Of a DNA stretch of 64,000 nucleotides, positions 46,993 through 56,886 are shown in pieces. The notes below the pieces were generated by a model, which saw only the letters and a list, made by a program, of their open reading frames with translations, was not told the origin of the DNA and ran no database searches. The stretch comes from Hyphomicrobiales bacterium (lineage in GTDB: Bacteria > Pseudomonadota > Alphaproteobacteria > Rhizobiales > Phreatobacteraceae). Position numbers and translations under genes: made by a program. Where the stretch lies: contig JAFKKV010000014.1 of the NCBI GenBank assembly GCA_017304475.1, positions 372,001-436,000 on the forward strand, written 5' to 3'. The first letter of the stretch is position 1; each line of letters opens with the position of its first letter.

Positions 46993-47445
46993 ATGATCGT
47001 CAACGGCTTTGCTTCGCTCGGCGCCTGGGGCTGGATCGTCTTCGCGGCGATCCTGCTGGTCGCCGAGATCTTCGCGCCCGGCTATTTCCTGATCTGGATC
47101 GGCGCCGCCGCGGCGGTCACCGGCGTGATCTTCCTGTTCGTCCCCGACGCCGCCTGGCAGATCCAGACCGGCGTCTTCGCCGCGCTGGCGCTGGCCAGTG
47201 TCATCGCCTGGTCGCGCCTGGTCTGGCGGCACAAGGACGAAACGACCGACCAGCCGCTCCTGAACCTGCGCTCGGAGGCCATTGTCGGTCGTGAATTCGT
47301 CATCGACGAGCCGATCCAGGCCGGCCGCGGCCGCGTCCGCATCGCCGACACGGTCTGGGCCGTCACGGGGCCGGACTGCACGTCCGGCACCCGCATCAAG
47401 GTCAAGCGCATCGACGGCACGGTCCTGGTCGTCGAGCCGGCGTGA
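46993..47445 (+). CDS. NfeD family membrane protein
   Basis: A 150-residue protein with two or three hydrophobic helices (about 12-30, 33-52, 60-75) and a C-terminal OB-fold NfeD domain: GREFVIDEPIQAGRGRVRIADTVW, ending in DGTVLVVEPA. It is encoded 10 bases after the SPFH gene and probably works with it in membrane organisation or quality control. Confidence 0.9.
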   Translation: MIVNGFASLGAWGWIVFAAILLVAEIFAPGYFLIWIGAAAAVTGVIFLFVPDAAWQIQTGVFAALALASVIAWSRLVWRHKDETTDQPLLNLRSEAIVGREFVIDEPIQAGRGRVRIADTVWAVTGPDCTSGTRIKVKRIDGTVLVVEPA

Positions 47446-47448
47446 GCC

Positions 47449-48414
47449 TCAGCCTTTCGGCGGCCAGGGCGTCTCGGCCACCGGCGTCAGCGGCCCCTTG
47501 CCGTCGATGAAGGAGACGAGATTGTCGACCACCAGCTGCGCCATGGCGCGGCGCGTATAGACCGAGCCCGAGCCGACATGCGGGAACAGCACGATGTGAT
47601 CCATCGCGATCAGTTCCGCCGGCACGCGCGGCTCGTCCTCGAAGACGTCGAGGCCGGCCGATTTGATGGTCTTGGCCTGCAAGGCCGCGATCAGCGCCTG
47701 TTCGTCGACCACCGAGCCGCGGCCGACATTGATCAGCACGCCGTCCGCGCCGAGCGCCGCCAGCACCTCGGCATTGACGATCTTGTTGGTGGCTTCGCCG
47801 CCGGGCGCCACGATCAGCAGGACATTGACGTCCCGGGCCATGCCGACGAGCGTCGGGTAATAGCGATAGGCGACGTCCTTCTGCTCGCTGCGGCCGTGAT
47901 AGACCACCGGCACGCCGAAGGCCTCGAGGCGCCGGGCGATCGCCTTGCCGATCCGGCCGAGGCCGAGAATGCCGACCTTGCGGTCGCGCAGCGTGCCGGT
48001 CAGCGGATAGGACTTCTCCAGCCATTTGCCGGCCCGCACATAGCGGTCGTTCTGCGGGAATTCGCGCACCGTCGAGAGCAGCAGGCCGAGCGCGGTGTCG
48101 GCGACCTCCTCGTTCAGCACGTCGGGCGTATTGGTCACCACGATGCCGTGCTGGCCGGCCCAGTTCGCGTCGACCGCGTCGTAGCCGACGCCGAAGCTGC
48201 CGATGATCTTGAGCCCGGGCAGCCGGCTCATCAGTGCGGCATCGGTCGGCGAATGGTTGCCGGTGGCGATCGCCACGATGCGCGGCGCGACCTCGGTCAG
48301 CATCGCGTCCTTGTCGGCGGCTTCCCACAGCTTGTGCACGGTGAAGCGCTGCGCCAGGCCCTCCTGGACCAAGGGCATCATCGGTCCGGTCATCAGAAGA
48401 TCCGGCTTGGTCAT
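47449..48414 (-). CDS. D-isomer-specific 2-hydroxyacid dehydrogenase (GhrB/hydroxypyruvate reductase-like)
   Basis: A 321-residue NAD(P)-dependent dehydrogenase. The dinucleotide motif is GLGRIGKAIARRL (151-163). The catalytic residues are R232 (NVGRGSVVDE), E261 (VFEDEPRVP) and H279 (LFPHVGSGS). It reduces glyoxylate, hydroxypyruvate or a related 2-oxo acid. It is divergent from the sugar transporter operon, sharing a 231-base region with a LacI-type operator, and so probably serves the same catabolic route. Confidence 0.9.
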   Translation of the reverse strand: MTKPDLLMTGPMMPLVQEGLAQRFTVHKLWEAADKDAMLTEVAPRIVAIATGNHSPTDAALMSRLPGLKIIGSFGVGYDAVDANWAGQHGIVVTNTPDVLNEEVADTALGLLLSTVREFPQNDRYVRAGKWLEKSYPLTGTLRDRKVGILGLGRIGKAIARRLEAFGVPVVYHGRSEQKDVAYRYYPTLVGMARDVNVLLIVAPGGEATNKIVNAEVLAALGADGVLINVGRGSVVDEQALIAALQAKTIKSAGLDVFEDEPRVPAELIAMDHIVLFPHVGSGSVYTRRAMAQLVVDNLVSFIDGKGPLTPVAETPWPPKG

Positions 48415-48461
48415 GGCTTAACTCCCTGCTGCGGCGCGCGAATTGTCATGGCCGCGCCACA

Positions 48462-48477
48462 TTTCAAACGATTGAAA
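48462..48477. promoter_or_regulatory. LacI-type operator TTTCAA-ACGA-TTGAAA
   Basis: A 16-bp palindrome with matching outer halves and a central CG, fitting the LacI/GalR consensus (AAnCGnTT core). It lies 48 bases before the start of the hydroxyacid dehydrogenase gene and 169 bases before the ABC ATPase gene. One site could control both directions. No LacI-family gene is in the window. Confidence 0.55.
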
Positions 48478-48645
48478 CTATCCGGATCGGCGCTGTGATC
48501 ACACTTGATTTCGCAAATTCCAGCGTGCCACACTGCCCCCCGACGACAACACTTGCCGCGTCCGGCCACACCCGACCGGATCAGAGAGCCCAGGTCAAGG
48601 GCCGGAGCGCGAGGACACGGGCCGACCGCCCAGGGAGGATCATCA

Positions 48646-49707
<1,062 letters not shown>

Positions 49708-49806
49708 AGGGCGCGCGGCACGCGCGACCCAAGCGGGATCAACCCGCCAACCACACCGGCGAAGCACGCATCAGACGTGCTCCGGCTCAATCCATGGGAG
49801 GATCAA

Positions 49807-51123
49807 ATGACCAACTTCACTCGCCGCACCCTCGTCAAGGGCGCCGCCGCGGCCGGCGCGCTGAGCGCTTCCGGGGCCACCGAATGGGCCAAGGCCTGGG
49901 CCCAGGCCTCACCCTTCAAGCCTGAAGCCAATGCGGCGATCAGCGTGCTGCGCTGGCGTCGTTTCGTCGAAGCCGAGGATGCTCAGTTCAACAAGATGGT
50001 CGCCGCCTTCACCCAGGCCACCGGCGTTAAGGTGACCTTGGCCAGCGAGAGCTTCGACGACCTGCAGCCGAAAGCATCGGTTGCCGCCAATACCGGCGCC
50101 GGGCCGGACATCTTCTGGGGCCTCTATTCGCTGCCGCACCTGTTCCCGCAGCGCTGCGTCGAGGTCACCGACGTCGCCGACTATCTCGGCAAGAAATATG
50201 GCGGCTGGGTGCCGCTCGCCGAAGCCTATGGCAAGCTCGGCAACAAGTGGATCTCGATCCCCGTCGCGGTCAATGGCGGCTATATCAACTACCGCATATC
50301 CGCCATCAAGGCCGCCGGCTTCAACGAGGTCCCGGGCGACAATGCCGGCTTCCTCGAACTGTGCAAGGCCCTGAAGGCCAAGGGCACGCCGTCGGGCTTC
50401 CCACTCGGCCGCGCCACCGGTGACGGCAATGCCTTTGCCCATTGGCTGCTCTGGTCGCACGGCGCCTATCAGGTCGACGACAAGGAAAAGATCACCATCA
50501 ACTCGCCGGAGACCGTCGCGGCGCTGCGTTATGCCAAGCAGCTCTACGAAACCTTCATCCCCGGCACGGCCGCCTGGAACGACGCGAGCAACAACCGCGC
50601 CTATCTCTCCGGCGAAATCGCCCTGACCGCCAACGGCATCTCGATCTACGCCGCGGCGAAGATCTCGCCGGACGCCAAGCAGCGCGAAATCGCCGCCGAT
50701 ACCGACCACGCCTTCTGGCCGGTCGGCCCGGTCGGCAAGCCCGCCGAGATCCAGCTCGCCTTCCCCATGCTGGCGATGAACTACACGCGCTATCCCCAGG
50801 CCTGCAAAGCCTTCATGGCCTTCATCCTGGAAGCCGAGCAGTTCAATCCTTGGCTGGAGGCGGCCGGCGGCTACCTCACGCATATGCTCAATGCCTATGA
50901 CAACAACCCGGTCTGGACCACCGACCCGAAGACCCGCGTGTTCCGCGAATCGGCCAAGCGCAGCCTGGTCGCCGGCGCGCGCGGACCGCTGAACGAAAAG
51001 GCGGCGACCGCCACGGCCGACTTCATCGTGGTCGACCTGTTCGCCAATTTCTGCACGGGCAAGGAAACCGAGGCCGGCGCCATCGCGCTCGCCGAACGTC
51101 AGCTGCGACGCATCTATCGCTGA
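49807..51123 (+). CDS. Extracellular solute-binding protein for carbohydrate importer
   Basis: A 438-residue exported protein of the solute-binding protein 1 family. NFTRRTLVKGAAAAGALSAS is a Tat signal, with cleavage after about residue 35 (KAWAQA). The mature part contains VTLASESFDDLQPKAS and GAGPDIFWGLYSLPHLF, which form the lobe-1 core. It binds a sugar or sugar derivative for the two permeases that follow. GGGAGGA precedes the ATG at 49807; an ATG at 49777 would add ten residues before the Tat signal. Confidence 0.9.
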   Translation: MTNFTRRTLVKGAAAAGALSASGATEWAKAWAQASPFKPEANAAISVLRWRRFVEAEDAQFNKMVAAFTQATGVKVTLASESFDDLQPKASVAANTGAGPDIFWGLYSLPHLFPQRCVEVTDVADYLGKKYGGWVPLAEAYGKLGNKWISIPVAVNGGYINYRISAIKAAGFNEVPGDNAGFLELCKALKAKGTPSGFPLGRATGDGNAFAHWLLWSHGAYQVDDKEKITINSPETVAALRYAKQLYETFIPGTAAWNDASNNRAYLSGEIALTANGISIYAAAKISPDAKQREIAADTDHAFWPVGPVGKPAEIQLAFPMLAMNYTRYPQACKAFMAFILEAEQFNPWLEAAGGYLTHMLNAYDNNPVWTTDPKTRVFRESAKRSLVAGARGPLNEKAATATADFIVVDLFANFCTGKETEAGAIALAERQLRRIYR

Positions 51124-51237
51124 CCTCGCCTCCTTCGCCGGCCTGGTGGAGGCGGCCTCGCGCCGCCTCCCTTTGCCGATCCCGATGGGAGGCGGCCGGT
51201 CTCGACTGCCTCCCGTGTCCCCTGCCGGAGTTTCCTG

Positions 51238-52203
51238 ATGGCCGATGCCGCTCTCGCCAACTCGACCGCCAAGGCCCCGCGGCGCGACGTCTCGGCGTGG
51301 GACCAGCTGAAACGCAACCGCAACTGGCTCGGCGCATGGTTCATGATGCCGGCCATCGCGTTTCTCGTGCTTTTCCTGGTCTACCCGCTGGGCAAGGGCA
51401 TCTGGATCAGTTTCACCGATGCCAAGATCGGCCGGACCGGAAATTTCATCGGCCTGGAGAACTACGAATGGCTGATGGGCGACACGGATTTCATCCGGGC
51501 GCTCATCTTCACCATCGTCTTCACCTTCATCGCATCGGCGATCAAGTTCGCGGTCGGGCTCTATCTCGCTTTGCTGCTCAACAACAACCTGCCGTTCAAG
51601 GCGCTGATCCGCTCGGTGGTGCTGATCCCCTTCATCGTCCCGACCGTGCTCTCGGCGGTGGCCTTCTGGTGGATCTTCGACACCCAGTTCTCGGTCATCA
51701 CCTGGGCGCTGGTCAAAGTCGGCCTCTTGCCCAAGGGCGGTGTGATCAACTGGCTCGGCGACCCCTTCCTCGCCCAGTGCTCGGTGATCTTCGCCAATAT
51801 CTGGCGCGGCATTCCCTTCGTCGCCATCACGCTGCTCGCCGGCCTCCAGACGGTCTCGCCCTCGCTCTATGAGGCGGCGACGCTGGACGGCGCGTCCAAA
51901 TGGCAGATCTTCCGCCACATCACCTATCCGCTGCTGACCCCGATCATCGCCGTCGTGATGACCTTCTCGGTGCTGTTCACCTTCACCGACTTTCAGCTGA
52001 TCTGGGCGATGACGCGCGGCGGGCCGGTCAATGCCACCCACCTGATGGCGACCCTGTCCTATCAGCGCGGCATTCTCGGCGGCAATCTCGGCGAGGGCGC
52101 GGCGATCGCGACCGCGATGATCCCGTTCCTGCTCGCCACCATCATGCTCTCCTGGTTCGGCCTGCAGCGCCGCAAGTGGCAGGCGGGAGAGAACAATGAC
52201 TGA
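51238..52203 (+). CDS. Carbohydrate ABC permease 1 (MalF-like)
   Basis: A 321-residue permease with six hydrophobic helices: the first in AIAFLVLFLVYPLGKGIWI (about 38-56), later IVFTFIASAIKFAVGLYL, and the last near the C-terminus. The ATPase-coupling EAA loop is YEAATLDGASKWQIFRHITYP (about 214-234, split). It lies 114 bases after the binding protein and 99 before its partner permease. It forms the channel with the second permease. Confidence 0.9.
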   Translation: MADAALANSTAKAPRRDVSAWDQLKRNRNWLGAWFMMPAIAFLVLFLVYPLGKGIWISFTDAKIGRTGNFIGLENYEWLMGDTDFIRALIFTIVFTFIASAIKFAVGLYLALLLNNNLPFKALIRSVVLIPFIVPTVLSAVAFWWIFDTQFSVITWALVKVGLLPKGGVINWLGDPFLAQCSVIFANIWRGIPFVAITLLAGLQTVSPSLYEAATLDGASKWQIFRHITYPLLTPIIAVVMTFSVLFTFTDFQLIWAMTRGGPVNATHLMATLSYQRGILGGNLGEGAAIATAMIPFLLATIMLSWFGLQRRKWQAGENND

Positions 52204-52302
52204 TCATCGCGCGCCGCCATTGCCGGCCGGGACGCGGTTCACCCTCGACCGATCCGTCGACATGCCGGCCTGCGGCCAACAACGATCGAGCGGGAGAACG
52301 CC

Positions 52303-53220
52303 ATGACCGCCACAGCCCCCCAGACGACCCCGGTCCGCGCATCGGCCATCGCCGCGCCCGACAGCTCCGAGGGCATGAGCTATCTGGAGAACCTGCCGCG
52401 CAAGGTGGTGACGGTCTATCTGCCGCTGATCGTCATCATGATCGTGCTGCTGTTTCCGTTCTACTGGATGGTGATCACCTCGATCAAACCGGACCAGCAG
52501 CTGCTCGACCTGCAGACGAGCAACCCCTTGTGGGTGACCGAGCCGACGCTGCGCCATGTCCACAAGCTGCTGTTCGATTCGAACTATCCGACCTGGCTGT
52601 GGAACACCATGCTGGTCGCCGTCTGCGCCACCTTCCTGTCGATCTTCGCTTCCGTGCTGGCGGCCTACGCCATCGTGCGCATCCGTTACAAAGGGGCGCA
52701 AACGGTCGGCGGGCTGATCTTCCTTGCCTATCTCGTGCCGCCGTCGATCCTGTTCATCCCGCTATCGACCATCATCTACGCCTATGGGCTTTTCGATACG
52801 CCCTTCGCGCTGATCCTGACCTATCCGACCATTCTGATCCCGTTCTGCACCTGGCTGCTGATGGGCTACTTCAAGACCATTCCCTACGAGCTCGAGGAAT
52901 GCGCGCTGGTCGACGGCGCCAGCCGCTGGCAGATCCTGGTCAAGATCATCCTGCCGCTGGCCGTGCCCGGCCTGATCTCGGCCTTCATCTTCGCCTTCAC
53001 CCTGTGCTGGAACGAATTCGTCTATGCGCTGACCTTCATCTCGTCGAACCACAACAAGACCGTGCCGGTGGCGATCATCTCCGAATTCGTCGACGGCGAC
53101 GTGTTCCGCTGGGGTTCGCTGATGGCCGGCGCGCTGGTCGGCTCGCTGCCGCTGGTCATTCTCTACGCCTTCTTCGTCGAGCATTATGTGTCGGCCATGA
53201 CCGGCGCCGTAAAGGAATAA
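52303..53220 (+). CDS. Carbohydrate ABC permease 2 (MalG-like)
   Basis: A 305-residue permease with six hydrophobic helices. The EAA loop is ELEECALVDGASRWQILVKI (split), and VVTVYLPLIVIMIVLLFPFYW is the first helix. It belongs to the MalG/UgpE branch of sugar permeases and pairs with the MalF-like one. GAGAACGCC precedes the ATG. The dehydrogenase gene begins four bases after its stop. Confidence 0.9.
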   Translation: MTATAPQTTPVRASAIAAPDSSEGMSYLENLPRKVVTVYLPLIVIMIVLLFPFYWMVITSIKPDQQLLDLQTSNPLWVTEPTLRHVHKLLFDSNYPTWLWNTMLVAVCATFLSIFASVLAAYAIVRIRYKGAQTVGGLIFLAYLVPPSILFIPLSTIIYAYGLFDTPFALILTYPTILIPFCTWLLMGYFKTIPYELEECALVDGASRWQILVKIILPLAVPGLISAFIFAFTLCWNEFVYALTFISSNHNKTVPVAIISEFVDGDVFRWGSLMAGALVGSLPLVILYAFFVEHYVSAMTGAVKE

Positions 53221-53224
53221 GCCC

Positions 53225-54121
53225 TTGTCCAGCATCGCATTCGCCGGCCTCGGCGCCATGGGCCGCCCCATGGCGGCCAATCTGATCAAGGCCGGCCACC
53301 AGCTCCGCGGCTTCGATCTCAATCCGGCGGCGCTCGCCTGGCTCGAGAGCCAGGGTGGCCAATCCTGCCCGAGCGCCTCGGAGGCGGCCGCGGGCGCCGA
53401 TGCGCTGGTGCTGATGGTGGTCAATGCCGACCAGGCCGAGGCCGTGCTGTTCGAGGCCGGCGCGCTCGACGCCCTGAGCCCGCGCGCTCTGGTGATTCTC
53501 TGCGCCACCTGTCCGCCGGCCCGCGCCGCGGCGATCGGCGCCCGGGTCGAGGCGAGTCAGCGCCGTTTCATCGACGCTCCGGTCTCGGGCGGCGTGGTCG
53601 GTGCCGAAGCCGGCTCGCTCACCATCATGGCGGCCGCGCCCCAGGCCGACTACGAGGCCGCGGAGCCGCTGCTGAAGGCCATGGGCTCCAGGCTCTACCA
53701 TGTCGGCCAGAAGGCCGGCGACGGCGCCATGGTCAAGACCATCAACCAATTGCTCTGCGGCGTGCATATCGCGGCCGCCGCGGAAGCCCTGGCGCTCGGC
53801 GAGCGCGCCGGCCTCGATACCGGCCTGCTGCTCGAGATCTTCGGCTCGAGCGCGGCGGGAAGCTGGATGCTCAACAATCGCGGCCCGCGCATGCTGATGG
53901 ACGATCCGCCGGTCACCTCGGCGGTCGATATTTTCGTCAAGGATCTCGGCATCGTGCTCGATGCCGGCCACTCCACCCGCGCGCCCTTGTTCCTGGCCGC
54001 CGCCGCCCACCAGCTGTTCCTGGCGGCCTCCGGCATGGGCCTCGGCAAGGCCGACGACGCGCTGGTCATCGAGGCCTATCGGGCCATGGCGCCCAAGGCC
54101 GCCGGGACGCCTCGAGGCTGA
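53225..54121 (+). CDS. NAD(P)-dependent 3-hydroxyisobutyrate dehydrogenase family protein
   Basis: A 298-residue beta-hydroxyacid dehydrogenase. The dinucleotide motif is FAGLGAMGRPMAANLI (6-21), the substrate segment is DAPVSGGVVGAEAGSLTIM (118-136), and the catalytic Lys is K171 in GDGAMVKTINQLL. It resembles tartronate-semialdehyde and hydroxyisobutyrate reductases. It starts at a TTG with AAGGAATAAG upstream, four bases after the permease, so it is the last gene of the importer operon and probably oxidises or reduces the imported compound's product. Confidence 0.85.
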   Translation: MSSIAFAGLGAMGRPMAANLIKAGHQLRGFDLNPAALAWLESQGGQSCPSASEAAAGADALVLMVVNADQAEAVLFEAGALDALSPRALVILCATCPPARAAAIGARVEASQRRFIDAPVSGGVVGAEAGSLTIMAAAPQADYEAAEPLLKAMGSRLYHVGQKAGDGAMVKTINQLLCGVHIAAAAEALALGERAGLDTGLLLEIFGSSAAGSWMLNNRGPRMLMDDPPVTSAVDIFVKDLGIVLDAGHSTRAPLFLAAAAHQLFLAASGMGLGKADDALVIEAYRAMAPKAAGTPRG

Positions 54122-54157
54122 GCGCGTCCCGGAACTGGCGGCGCCGGGCCGGCGCCG

Positions 54158-54661
54158 TCAGACCTCACCCTCGTCATCATCGTCGTCGCCGCCCAGATGC
54201 TCGTGCGGCTGCAGCGTCTTCTCGATCCGGCGAAGCAATTTCCTGAGCCGTTTCACATCCTTGCTGTCGAGATCGGCCAGCATCTCGTCCTCGGCGGCGA
54301 ACCAGAGATCGTCGAGCGCCAGCGCCTTGGCCCGGCCGGCATCGGTGAGACCGACCCGCACCAGCCGCCCGTCGCCGTCGCTGGTCTTGCGCTCGACCAG
54401 CGCCTGGACATGCAGCCGACCAACCGTCTTGGACGCGGTCGGCGGCCTGACGCGCAGCGTCGTGGCGAGATCGCCCATGGTCATGTCGCCGGCATCCGCC
54501 AGGATCTTCAGCACCTGCTCCTGGCCCGGATAGAGCCCGAGCGTCGTCAATTTGCGAGCGACCAGCGCTCGATGGACCCGGGCGGCATGTTGAACATGCG
54601 CGCCGATGGTCTTGCGGTAAGGTTCTCGCGTCGGCCGTTCGGCCTCCTTCGCGCGCGTCAT
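54158..54661 (-). CDS. MarR family transcriptional regulator
   Basis: A 167-residue regulator. The winged helix is seen as GLYPGQEQVLKILADAGDMT then MGDLATTLRVRPPTASKTVGRL (residues about 42-85), with the wing VERKTSDGDGRLVRVGLT. The C-terminus has an acidic tail GGDDDDDEGEV. It lies next to a flavodoxin-fold reductase gene in the same direction but downstream of it, so it may or may not be cotranscribed. The ligand is unknown. Confidence 0.9.
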   Translation of the reverse strand: MTRAKEAERPTREPYRKTIGAHVQHAARVHRALVARKLTTLGLYPGQEQVLKILADAGDMTMGDLATTLRVRPPTASKTVGRLHVQALVERKTSDGDGRLVRVGLTDAGRAKALALDDLWFAAEDEMLADLDSKDVKRLRKLLRRIEKTLQPHEHLGGDDDDDEGEV

Positions 54662-54792
54662 GCCTATCCCCCTGATGCGGCACCGGCGAGGGGCTGATGG
54701 TCAGCCCTGCGCGGCCTCGTGACAGCCGCAACGTCGCGACCGCCGCATATTCCTCTCGGCAACGTGACAACATCGTGACCAAGGCAGCCGGC

Positions 54793-55374
54793 TCACAAGC
54801 CGGCGATCCGATCGCGGACCCTGGCGAGGAAGGCGGCGCGGGTTTCCGGCGTCGAGCGGTTCATGTCGTAATGGGCGAGATAGCTCACCGCCGATGTCGT
54901 GCGGGTGACGCCGCGGAGCGACCGCGTGCAGAATTTGCGCGGCGGATTGCCGAGCAGGAAGGCCTTGATCCAGGTCGCGCCATAGGTGGTGACCACGGCC
55001 ACCTTCTTGATATTGGTGAGCTGGCCGCGCGCCTTGCCGTCGACCATGCCGAACGACACGCCGGGCAGGAAGACCCGGTCGAGAAAGCCCTTGAGCATGG
55101 CCGGCAGGCCGAAATTCCACACCGGGAAGACCAGCACCAGGGCCTCGGCCGCGCGCAGCCTTTCGACATAACCGCTGACCGGCAGGATATTGCTTTCCAG
55201 GTCATGATAGCCGGCGCGTTCGGCGCGCGTCAGGACCGGATCGAAACCCTCGGCATAGAGATCGCAGTCGTCGACCTCATGGCCCTTGGCGGTGAGCGTC
55301 TCGACCACGGCGCGATGCAGGGCGGCGCCGTAGCTTTCCGGATTGGGGTGGCAGTAGAGCACGAGAACTTTCAT
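54793..55374 (-). CDS. NAD(P)H-dependent flavodoxin-fold oxidoreductase (NQO1-like)
   Basis: A 193-residue FMN/FAD-binding oxidoreductase. KVLVLYCHPNPESYGAALHR opens the flavodoxin fold. LVFPVWNFGLPAMLKGFLDRV is the signature of the NAD(P)H dehydrogenase (quinone) family, split 80-100. It probably reduces quinones or azo/nitro compounds. It is 89 bases downstream of the FAD oxidase gene in the same direction, and so possibly part of that operon. Confidence 0.88.
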   Translation of the reverse strand: MKVLVLYCHPNPESYGAALHRAVVETLTAKGHEVDDCDLYAEGFDPVLTRAERAGYHDLESNILPVSGYVERLRAAEALVLVFPVWNFGLPAMLKGFLDRVFLPGVSFGMVDGKARGQLTNIKKVAVVTTYGATWIKAFLLGNPPRKFCTRSLRGVTRTTSAVSYLAHYDMNRSTPETRAAFLARVRDRIAGL

Positions 55375-55463
55375 GGAGCATCCGCGGCGCGATTCGGCAC
55401 ATCCCCATGATCGTCGCCGGCGTGGCGTTTCGCTACCGCCCGCCGCCGCTCATACCGGGCATT

Positions 55464-56882
55464 TCACTCGGCGACACCGGCCTCGGCCAGGCTCTTGAAC
55501 AGGAAATGCTTGCCCGAGCGGTAATCGTAGCTCGGATCCTCCCAGGCGATCATCTTGCCGGGATTGAGCAGGCCCTTGGGATCGGCCTCCTTCTTGAAGG
55601 CGAGCTGGACCTCGTCGGTCTGCTTCATGCCGCCTTCCTCCAGCGTGTAGCGATGCGGATTGAACACCGGCGCGCCCATCTCCTCGTGAATGGCGACGAT
55701 CTCGTCGAGCCGTTCCTCGGTGGTGAAGCGCACCATGGGCAGGCCGAAACAGGTCACTTTGCCGTCGAAACGAACGAATTCGAGGTGGCCGATCACCTCG
55801 TCGCCGAACCGCTCCTGCAACTTGCTGGCGAGCGCCACCTGGTCGGGGAACGGATAGAGCGTCTGCAGATAGGTGATTGCCGGGTCGATGCGCAGCGCCC
55901 TGAGCGTGGTGTGGTTCCAGGTCAGCTCGAAACCCGGCGGCAGGCGCTTCCGGTCGTCCTCGCCGATCTTGTCGGAGCGGAACATCACCTCGGCGCGGGC
56001 CCGGCCGGCGAGGGCGAGCGTCGCATCGACGGCGAAATCGGCGATCATCGCGATCACCACATGGCTGTCGTGGTGGAGATATTGCTGGTGGCGCAGGAAA
56101 TAGCTGTGCGGCGCCGGCGCTGCGACCACCGAGATGTTTTTCTTGGCGATGCCGTCCTGCTCGCCCAGCGCATTGGCGAAACCGGCGGCGCGCTCGAACG
56201 TATCGAAGCCGAAGATCAGGTCGACCCAGGGATAGGCGGGCCCGAGCGGCATCTCGACCTCGGTGATGATGCCGTTGGTGCCATAGGCATGCGCCACCTT
56301 GTTGAGGTCGTCGCCCGCGATCTCCAGCACGCGCGGCTCGGCCTCCATGGTCACGACCTTGAGCCGGATCACATTGCCGGCGTCACGCAGGCCACCCCAG
56401 GTGATCGAGCCGACGCCGCCCGATCCCCCGGCGATGAAACCGCCGACGGAGGCGGTCGCATAGGTCGAGGGATGCATGCGGATTTCCTGGGACTGGCCGC
56501 GTGCCAGCTTGTCGATATCGGCGATGACGGCACCGGCCTCGGCGACGAAACGCCCCGGCTGCACGGCGATCACCGTGTTGAGCCCGGACATGTCGAGCAC
56601 GATGCCGCCGGACAGCGGCATGGCCTGGCCGTAATTGCCGGTGCCGGTGCCGCGCGGCGTCACCGGAATGCCCATTTCGTAAGCCGCCGCCAGGCTGCGC
56701 ACGACCTCCGCCTCGTTCGCCGGCGACACGATGATATCGCCGACCACATGGTCGAGCTGCCGCTTCAGGGTCGGCGAGTACCAGTAGAAGTCGCGGCTCT
56801 TCTGCTTCACCAGCGCCGGGTTTTCTTCGGTCTTGATGCCGCCCAGGCGATCCTTCAGCCCGGCGATGTCGTAGGTCGTCAT
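55464..56882 (-). CDS. FAD-linked oxidase (GlcD/FAD_binding_4 family)
   Basis: A 472-residue flavin oxidoreductase of the vanillyl-alcohol oxidase superfamily. The FAD domain (about 38-220) has GDIIVSPANEAEVVRSLAAA, VTPRGTGTGNYGQAMPLSGG and VGGFIAGGSGGVGSITWGGL, the last two being typical of FAD_binding_4. The C-terminal end NPHRYTLEEGG is followed by DPKGLLNPGKMIAWE. It probably oxidises a hydroxy acid or a cyclic amide. It begins five bases after the amidohydrolase stop, so the two are cotranscribed. Confidence 0.88.
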   Translation of the reverse strand: MTTYDIAGLKDRLGGIKTEENPALVKQKSRDFYWYSPTLKRQLDHVVGDIIVSPANEAEVVRSLAAAYEMGIPVTPRGTGTGNYGQAMPLSGGIVLDMSGLNTVIAVQPGRFVAEAGAVIADIDKLARGQSQEIRMHPSTYATASVGGFIAGGSGGVGSITWGGLRDAGNVIRLKVVTMEAEPRVLEIAGDDLNKVAHAYGTNGIITEVEMPLGPAYPWVDLIFGFDTFERAAGFANALGEQDGIAKKNISVVAAPAPHSYFLRHQQYLHHDSHVVIAMIADFAVDATLALAGRARAEVMFRSDKIGEDDRKRLPPGFELTWNHTTLRALRIDPAITYLQTLYPFPDQVALASKLQERFGDEVIGHLEFVRFDGKVTCFGLPMVRFTTEERLDEIVAIHEEMGAPVFNPHRYTLEEGGMKQTDEVQLAFKKEADPKGLLNPGKMIAWEDPSYDYRSGKHFLFKSLAEAGVAE

Positions 56883-56886
56883 GAGA

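Noticed and set aside
49909..52041. 710-residue minus-strand frame opposite the sugar ABC genes
   Set aside because: It crosses a binding-protein gene and a permease gene that are both intact.
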